Origin: Chitinophagaceae bacterium
Lineage (GTDB): Bacteria > Bacteroidota > Bacteroidia > Chitinophagales > Chitinophagaceae
Assembly: GCA_004173235.1 (NCBI GenBank)
Contig: SEAC01000015.1
Location: 186,001 to 250,000 of the forward strand
DNA: 64,000 bases
Direction: 5' to 3'
Shown: piece by piece, positions 26,501 to 35,500 of the stretch
How positions within the stretch are numbered: position 1 is the first letter of the stretch
Layout: each line of letters begins with the position of its first letter
Notes under the pieces: generated by a model
Told to the model about the DNA's origin: nothing
What the model saw: only the letters and a program-made list of their open reading frames with translations
Databases searched by the model: none
Translations under genes and position numbers: made by a program

Positions 26501-29500
26501 TCGGTAAGCAGCAGTGTTCCGGCTTCCGTTTACGGTTTTGTGATAGCGGGTGCAGGAGTGCCTTTTTACAGTTATCTCAATGGTACCCAGGTGGGCAGCG
26601 CCACTTCGATGAGTTACCGCGATGGCGGCGCGCCGCTGCGCATCGGCAATCGAAACGACGGCAATGGCTCGGGAAACTTCTATGCTTTCGAGCTTGTTCT
26701 GTTCAACTCGGCCCTTTCCACAACGATCCGCAATACGGCGGAAGAAGCACAAAAATCGTATTACGATATACCCTGCGCGGATGTAGCCACCACTGCACAG
26801 CCGTCCGGCACCCTGGCCTGTACCGGCACCGCCACCACCTTCAGTGTTTCTGCGACGGGGTCGAATGTAAACTACCAGTGGCTGCGCAACGGAGTGCCCA
26901 TCGGTGTCACCACTGCCGCGCTTTCGCTCAATGCCATTACCGCCGGCGATGCGGGAGATTACACCTGTGTAGTAAGCAACGGATGCCGTACCGAAGTGAG
27001 TGCTGCGGCTACACTTTCCATTCCAGGTGTAAACTATACGCTGCCCGGGCCAACGGTAGCCGGTGTGCGCAATGTGTGCACCGGCCAGGCGACCACTCTG
27101 AGTGCTACGGGGCTCCCGGGAGCTACGATGGATTGGTATACGCAGGGATCCGGTGGACAGGTGTTGCTGCATGGCAGTGTACTGGCTACCCCGGCGCTGA
27201 CGGCTGACACTACTTACTATGTGGCACAAACGCTCTGCGGAGTAGAAGGTACACGTCGCGCCGTAACGATATTGGTTACGGCGATCCCTGGCCAGCCTGC
27301 GCCATCGGCAGTGTCTGCCCTGCCTGCCTCCATCTGCCGGCGCGACTCAAGCTCACTTGTAGCCACCGTTGATGCGGCAGCAGGCCATAAGGTTCATTGG
27401 TACGACGCGCCCACGGGAGGCAACCTGCTTGCTGTAAAGGCGAGCGGCGATTCTTTCCGCGTCAGTCCGGCTGCCACCGCCACCTATTATGCGCAAAGCA
27501 AGGTGGCCGAAGAGTCGCGCACGTTTGTCTTTACAGGCGCGGTACAAACCTTCACCGTCCCGGCCGGCGTTACGTCGATACGTGTCGATGCATACGGCGC
27601 TGCTGGTGGTGGGTCGGGAGTGCTGGGCAGTTATGGTGTTTTTGCGGGCCCCGGGCTTGGGGGCCGTGTGCAAAGCACGTTGGCCGTTATGCCCGGTGAC
27701 GTGCTTTTTCTATATGTTGGCGGCAAAGGTTACGCGCCTTCGATGCACTCGGGAGCTGCTCCCGGCCCCTTTAACGGGGGAGGCGGCTCGAGCTATACGG
27801 GCAGTACGGGCGGCGGAGCAACCGACATTCGCATCGGCGGCCAGTTGTTAGCCGACCGGATCCTCGTTGCCGGAGGTGGCGGCGGTGGTTATGTGGGTGT
27901 AAACACGCGCGGCGGCGACGGCGGGGGGCTGCAGGGGCAGGCTGGCCAGTTCGGTTCTGCTGGCAATGGCGGCATCGGCGGTGGCGGCAAGCAGACGGAG
28001 GGTGGATTCCGCGGAAACCGCTTCGGCGTCTATTTTGGAGGCGCAGGCACCTTCGGCATCGGTGGCGTCGCCGGCGAGTGGGGGCAGTTCGGCGGTGGTG
28101 GTGGCGGCGGCTGGTATGGCGGTGGCGGTTCGGTGTACGGCGGCGGCGGCGGCGGGTCATCTTACACCAACCCCGCCTACGCGCAATCCGTGGTGCATAC
28201 GCAGGGTGTCAATAGTGAGGAAGGTCGCCTTGTCATCTCTTTCGCACCTGCACCCGATTGTGCCGACACGGCACGCGTACCCGTTACCGTTACTGTCGTC
28301 GAACTGCCTGTTGTTTCGGTACCGGACGATTTCCTCCACTGTGCCGGAGCTCCGCTCACGCTCAACGCAACCGGCGCTGCCAGCTACCTGTGGCAACCCA
28401 CGGGAAGCACGGGTTCCTCGCTGACCGTTGCACCAACGGCGACGACCACCTATACCGTATATGGAACCAATGGTACTGGTTGTGTTGATTCAGCGCGTAC
28501 AACGGTTAGGATTGAATTCGCGGCTACGGATGCTACGATCTGCGCTGGTCAGACGGCTACGCTGACGGCATCGGGTGCCGATCAATATTTGTGGACGCCC
28601 GGTGGAGCTACCACCGCATCGGTTCAGGTTGCGCCGGCATCAACAACGGTGTATACGGTACAGGCTACGAATGCGCAGTGCACCGCTTCTAAAAACGTCA
28701 CGGTCACGGTCAACCCGCTACCTGTTGTTGATGCAGGTTCGGACCAAACCATCACTGCAGGTAGCACGGCCAGCCTGTTGGCCTCTGGTGCCGACACCTA
28801 CCAGTGGCAGCCGTTGCAACTCAGTGGAGCCACTCTGATCGTTCGGCCCACTTCAACAACTTCATATTCCGTTACGGGTATGTACTCAAGCACGGGTTGT
28901 CAGAATACCGATGTGGTGCAGGTGAATGTGAACGCACTTCCTTCCGTAACCGGTACGACGGCACTTTGCTCCGGCGGAACTACAACGCTTGTGGCGAGCG
29001 GCACGGGTCCTTTCCAATGGTACGATGCAGCCTTGGGCGGTAACCTCGTTTTCACGGGCGCTTCCTTCACCACACCTCCTATCAACAACGATACGGCCTA
29101 TTGGCTTTCTGCCAACGGAAGTGCACGGGTAAAAGTAGGGATCACCACCACTTCCGCTTCGTTGTCGGCAACGCCCTCCTCCATTTGCGCGGGTTTCAGC
29201 ACGCAGCTAGGCGCATCGCCCGCCAGCCCGGCCAACGTGACCTGGTATGCCAGCCCGACGGACAACACACCCTTGCAAACAACAATCGCCGGTGCAGGCG
29301 CAGTTTTCACGCCTGCTTCAACAACTACATACTATGGCGCCGCAGCAACCGTCGAGCGTAGCCGCGCCTTTGAGTATACCGGCTCCGTTCAAACGTTTAC
29401 CGTGCCAGCGGGTGTCACTTCAATCCGCATCGATGCATACGGCGCATCGGGTGGCGGCAACGGAGGCATCAGCGGCATCGGATCATTTTCGGCTCCCGGT

Positions 29501-32500
29501 CTCGGCGGAAGGGTGCAGGGCACAATGAACGTGACGCCCGGAGACGTGCTTTATTTATACATAGGCGGCAAAGGTTATGAGCCTTCAGGTTCGGGGGCAT
29601 CACCCGGTCCGTTTAATGGGGGAGGCGGCTCCAACTACCTGGGTAGCACCGGTGGCGGCGCAACCGACATCCGTTTGGGCGGCCAGGCACTTACCGACCG
29701 CATCCTGGTAGCGGGTGGTGGAGGGGGCTCCTATATTGGCACCAACACCGGTGGAGGTAACGGCGGTGGTTTGCAGGGGCAGGACGGCCAGTATGGTTCT
29801 GCCGGAAGCGGCGGCATCGGCGGAGGCGGCACGCAAACAGGGGGTGGGTTTCGTGGAAACCGTTTCGGCGTTTACTTTGGAAGTGGCGGCTCCTTCGGGT
29901 TCGGCGGTGCCGCCGGTGAATGGGGACGGCACGGTGGTGGCGGTGGTGGTGGATGGTTGGGCGGCGGCGGCTCTGTGTATGGCGGCGGCGGCGGCGGGTC
30001 TTCTTACACCAGTCCGGCTCACATCTTGAACGTTTCGCACTGGCAGGGCTACAACGAAGGCAATGGTCAACTGGTGATTTCGTATGGAGCTGCCTGTATT
30101 GCTCCGCAACGCCAACCGGTAGAAGTGACGGTAACACCAGCCCCTGCGATAGGCGTTGTGGCAGACAAAGACACCACCTGCAGCATGGTGCAGCTCACGG
30201 CTTCTGGCGGCATTTCGTACGTATGGAACATTACGCCTGGCTTTCCTGCATCGGTCAAAGTAGCAGCCGGTCTTCATCAAATCGTCGCCACTTATAACGG
30301 CCCGGTTATACAATTACGCCGCACGTCCGACAATGCACTGCAGGATTTCAGCCTGGTGAACGGCGAACTCGACCTGGTAGCTATTGCTTCCTTCACCGGC
30401 GAAGCGACGGCCCGCTGCACCAGGCTCTACGACCAGTCGGGCAACGGAAACCATTTCGTGCAGACAAACGCCGCACGCCAGCCACTTTTTGTTGCATCAG
30501 GTATCAACGGCCGGCCGGTGCTGCGCGTGAGTTCCAGCCCGGCTACCTTCATGACGAATGCGGTATCGGTAACTCCTCCTTACACTGCAATCTACCTCGC
30601 GCGGCAAAATGGCCCCGCCCGTGGACGGATGCTTTCTTCGGTGAATACGAACTGGCTTTTAGGCTGGCATAACGGTAACAAAAGCATGGCCTTTTTCGAA
30701 GGGTGGGTATCGCCTTCGGGCAATATTGCTGCGGATGCACAGCCATATGTGTATGCAGCCACAAGAATGGGCAGCACCAGCAAAGTGTACGAAAACGGTG
30801 CACTTCTTTACTCCAGCTCCAGTGGCAGTAGCGGAATCGATGGCCTGCAGATGAATGGTTTCCAGGGACAGCCTATCGAGCTGTCGGATGCAGATTTTGC
30901 AGACATCCTTCTATTCGGCGAAGCTTTGAGCGCCCGCGCAAGAGGCGACGCCGAGCAGGCCAGCGCGCGGTATTATGGTATCGCTGCAAGTTTTTCGGGT
31001 TCTACGATCTCTCATATACCTTCTGCTCCATCGGCAACCTACACGGTTATTGGCACAGACGCCAACGGATGCTCCGCTGCCGCGAGTAAAAGGATCGTGG
31101 TAGACGGCAAGCCCCCAACGGTGCAATGCCCAGGCGACCAGCTGCTCCTTCTGAACGCCTCCTGCCAGGCAGCGCTGCCCGACTATCGGTCACTGCTAAC
31201 GGTATCGGATAACTGCACCCCTGCATCGGGGCTGGAAATTACACAAGCGCCCGCCCCGGGTACGCTGGTCACCGGCATCGATACGTTGGAAGTAGTGTTT
31301 ACGGTTCGCGACAGTGCCCTGCTTGCCAGCACCTGCAGCCTGCTGGTGCGCACGCGCGACACCACGGCGGTCCGCATTCAATGCCCGGCTTCGCGCCAGG
31401 TATTGCAGGAGATCGATTCCTGCGGAGCCCATGTAACGCTGGCGCCCATCACCGCAGCCAATTGCCGGTTGGCAGCGGTTGCTCAATCAGGCGGCATCGC
31501 CAGCGGCGCTCTTTTCCCGGTAGGAGCGAACACTGTTTCATTTACCGCTACCGACGCTGACGGCGCCACTGCCACGTGCAGCTACCAGGTTACCGTAGTT
31601 CCGATTGCGTACAGCGTGCGCGGCGCCGACACGGTGTGCGCCGGAGGCACTGCCCTGTTATCAGTAGACAGTGTTGCTGCCGGAACCATCGTCAATTGGT
31701 ACACGGAAGCCGGCGGTGGTAGTCTTATTGCGACGGGCAATCCGGTGAGTATGCCCATCGGCACCTTCTACGCCCGCTTCGCGGGCCCCTGCGGGCTCGT
31801 AGAACGCGCTGCTACCAATGTGAGCTCGGGTTCGGTTCCGTTGACGTTCAGCGGCGATACGACCCTATGCCCGGGCACGCGTGGGTTTCTTACAGCTACG
31901 GGTTATGGTGTTTTAGAATGGACTTACCTGAAACTTCCGGTCAACGTGGCCCAAGCACAGGCGCAGCTGGCTGTTGGACTCCGCTTGTTGAACAGTAGTT
32001 ATACGGGACCGCTCGTGCGCCTGCGCCGCTCCTCCGACGGAGCGGAACAAAACTTTTCGGCCAGTGGGGACCACCTGGACACAATAGCGATCCGCAGCTG
32101 GCTGGGCGCCGACGCTGCCTATTGTGTGACCCTTTTCGATCAGTCCGGTCAGGCGCACGACATCACGCAGGCCACTGCGGCTGCGCAACCGCAACTGATC
32201 CTCAGCAGCACCACCAACAACCGCCCCGCGCTCCGTTTCAACACCGCGCAGTATATGCAACTTGGCACTGAATTCACTACACCGTACACCATAACTTCGG
32301 TGGCAAGGCAAACGGGAGGCGTGCGTGCGCGCGTGCTTTCATCCGTGAATAACAATTGGCTGCTGGGCTGGCACGGTGGCCGGGAAGGGCAGGCCTTCTT
32401 TAACGGTTGGCTACGCCAGTCGGGCCCCGCGGCCGGCTCAACCCTAAAAGTTTATACCGGATCTTCTACAGGTGCGCTTGCGAAATTCTATGAGAATGGT

Positions 32501-35500
32501 GCGCTGCTCGCCTCGGGAACCGGCGGCCTGGCTGCTCCTTCCGGGCTGCAGCTGAATGGATTTGCCGGCAACAGTGAGCGCTCCGACTGTGAGATCAACG
32601 AGGTGATCGTTTTTGGTAGTGTGCTGCCCGACTCCGCACTGGTGCAGGTGGAACGCAGCGCGCTCGCTTATTTCAGAGTGTCGAACCGGCTGCCGGTGTA
32701 CGCTCCTGAAGTGAATGCCCCGCAAACCTTTACTGCGATCGCTTCGAGCACGGCTTGCGGCACAACCACCAGCAATACCGTAACCGTGCGCTCGGCAGCC
32801 GCCGGCGATCCTGCATCGTTCGGCGATGGCGTGTGGAATGTATACGCCTGGGGCAAAGGCGGCGCTTCAATCACGGCTGGCGCATGGAGCGAATACTATT
32901 CGGGCTACTACACTTCGAGCGGCCTCAACTTCAATACGGCTGCGCGCTGGACGAGCACGCCATCTTTGGCAAGCGGTTACCAGGGCTGTGCGGTTGCTAC
33001 CAGCGATCACTCGTGGAGCGCAAAACGAAAAGGCTTCCCCTGCTCCCGATATATGATCTCCATTGGAAGTCACGATGACGCAGGCCAGCTCTGGATAAAC
33101 GGGGTGAAGGTGTGGGAGCACAATGCGTGTTGCGACAGCCATTCGGATGTGTGGCGGGGATCGCTCGGCCCATCCGACTCTGTAGAATTTCGCGTTACGC
33201 AGGGCGTGGGTGGAAGCGAAGGCGCGATCATGATTACGGACCTCAGTTCCTTTTACACCCTCAATTATCCCATTTCGGCGGCATGCCGTTCGAACGGCGA
33301 TGTTGCTCCCACGATTTCGCAGGGGGGCGCGACATTCAGCGCAAGTCCTTCGGGCTTACTGATCGATCCGGCAACAGGCGTCATACAACCTGCGGCGAGC
33401 TTCGCGGGCACCTATACGGTGTCGGCATCCTGGCCACTTGCCTGTGGCATCCCGATCACTTCAACCGCCTCATTCACGGTCCTTCCAACGGCTGGCGATC
33501 CTTCCGTCTTCGGCACGGATGAATGGCGGGTCTATGTATGGAACTCAGGAGGCTCAGGCTTCAATCCTGGTGCCTGGAGCAACGGTTATGCAGGCTACTA
33601 CACTGCGTCCGGCCTCGACTTCAACAGCACCGCACAATGGGCCTCCGGTACGCCTCCTTCGGACGCCGCCGGCTACCAGGGATGCGCTGTTGCGGGCACT
33701 AACCACTCCTGGAGTGCAAAGCGCGAAGGATTTCCCTGCAGCTATTACCGCATTTCTGTTACCGGTCACGACGACGCCGCGCAGCTATGGGTGAATGGTA
33801 CCAAAGTGTGGGAACATGTTGATTGTTGCGATGCGCATACAGACGTTTGGGAGGGTGTACTCGGCACCAGCGACCGTGTAGAATTCCGAGTGTCGCAGGG
33901 TGTAGGCGGAGCCATGGGTTCCATCACCTTTGCTACGGGCTATGGCGTACGCTATTCCGGCGGCCCATACTGCACGTCTGCATCACCTGCCACGCCTGGC
34001 GTGACTCTTTCGGGAGGCGTGTTTTCGGCGAGCCCCGCCGGATTGCTCGTCGATAGCAATACGGGTGCGATCACACCTTCGGGCAGCCTGGCCGGAACCT
34101 ACACCGTTACCTACGCCACCATGGGCGGCTGCGGAGACACTGTGCGCAGCACCACTCCGGTGGTGATCATTGCACCGGAGGGCGACCCCACGGTAGCAGG
34201 CGTCAACGAATGGAAAGTTTATGTATGGGGCGCAGGCGGAAACAACGACACAATCCATTCCTGGAATACCCAGTACGCCGGGATGGTTAGCGTGTCTACG
34301 GAGAATCTGTATACCGACAACGCGTTTCCCTTTTACGATAACCCTTCGCAGGTGCCCGGCTTTGCAGGATGCCCGGTGAGCGGCTACAACTTTTCGTGGA
34401 GCGCCAAACGATCCGGATTCTCCTGCGGCAGGTACCGCATAAGGGTGCCCGAAATGTACGGCAGCGGCGAGTTGTGGATCAGTGGGACACGTGTGGCTTA
34501 CCTTCCGGAAGGCTCGGCCAACGACATACGCTGGGAGGGTTACCTTACCTCGGGAGATGTTGTAGAAATACGGGCACGCGGAAATGCCGATTTTGGCATG
34601 GCTGTGCGCCTGAACATTCAGAGTGTGGCTAACGACATCAGCTTCCACTACCCCGCCAACCAGTACTGCGGAGGGGCATTGCCGGAGACGGCCACCATGC
34701 TTCCCACTATCACGGGAAGCCGTGGCGGGATCTTCAGCGCCGCGCCTGCCGGATTGAGCATCGATTCAACCACTGGCATGATCGCTTTCGGCACCTCGCA
34801 AACCGGCGATTATACCATTACATACACATTTGCTACGCCCTGTGGCGCCATACTCACCAACACAACTTCGATGGCCTATCACCAGGTAGTGGGAGATCCT
34901 TCCGTTTTCGGGCAAAACCGGTGGAACGTATATGTATGGAACGGCGGCGGCGTCATCGACTCTGCTACATGGGTGAGTAGCTACTCGGGGTACTATGTTG
35001 ACAGCAATCTGAACCTTTACAGCACCGACCGCTGGAACGACGGGGAGCCACCTTCGAACGCATCGGGTTACGAAGGCTGCAAGGTTGGCGGTTCGAATAA
35101 TGCATGGAGCGCAAAACGCAAGGGATTCCCTTGCGGGTATTATCACCTGAGCATCGACAGCCATGATGACGAAGGCCAGCTTTGGATAAATGGCGTGAAG
35201 GTTTGGGAACACGCCGGATGCTGCGATAGTCATCCGTCTGCATGGGAAGGTCTTCTCGGACCAGCCGACAGCGTTGAATTCCGCGTCACCCAGGGTGTCG
35301 GTGGATCCAACGGCCGCCTGTCCGTCACGCCGGGGCAGCCCACACTCCGCTACACGAATGGCACCTATTGTCATTCGCAGGGCACTATAATGCCCACTAT
35401 CAATCTGGTTGGCGGAAATTATACAGCAACACCCGCCGGCCTCTCGCTCGATACGGCCACAGGTATTGTGGATGCACTTACGAGTGTTGCAGGCACTTAC

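Noticed and set aside
27521-30090. Glycine-rich stretches as a CRISPR-like or tandem minisatellite array
   Set aside because: The frame is open through both stretches and the two copies are protein domains 1.85 kb apart, without regular direct repeats and spacers.
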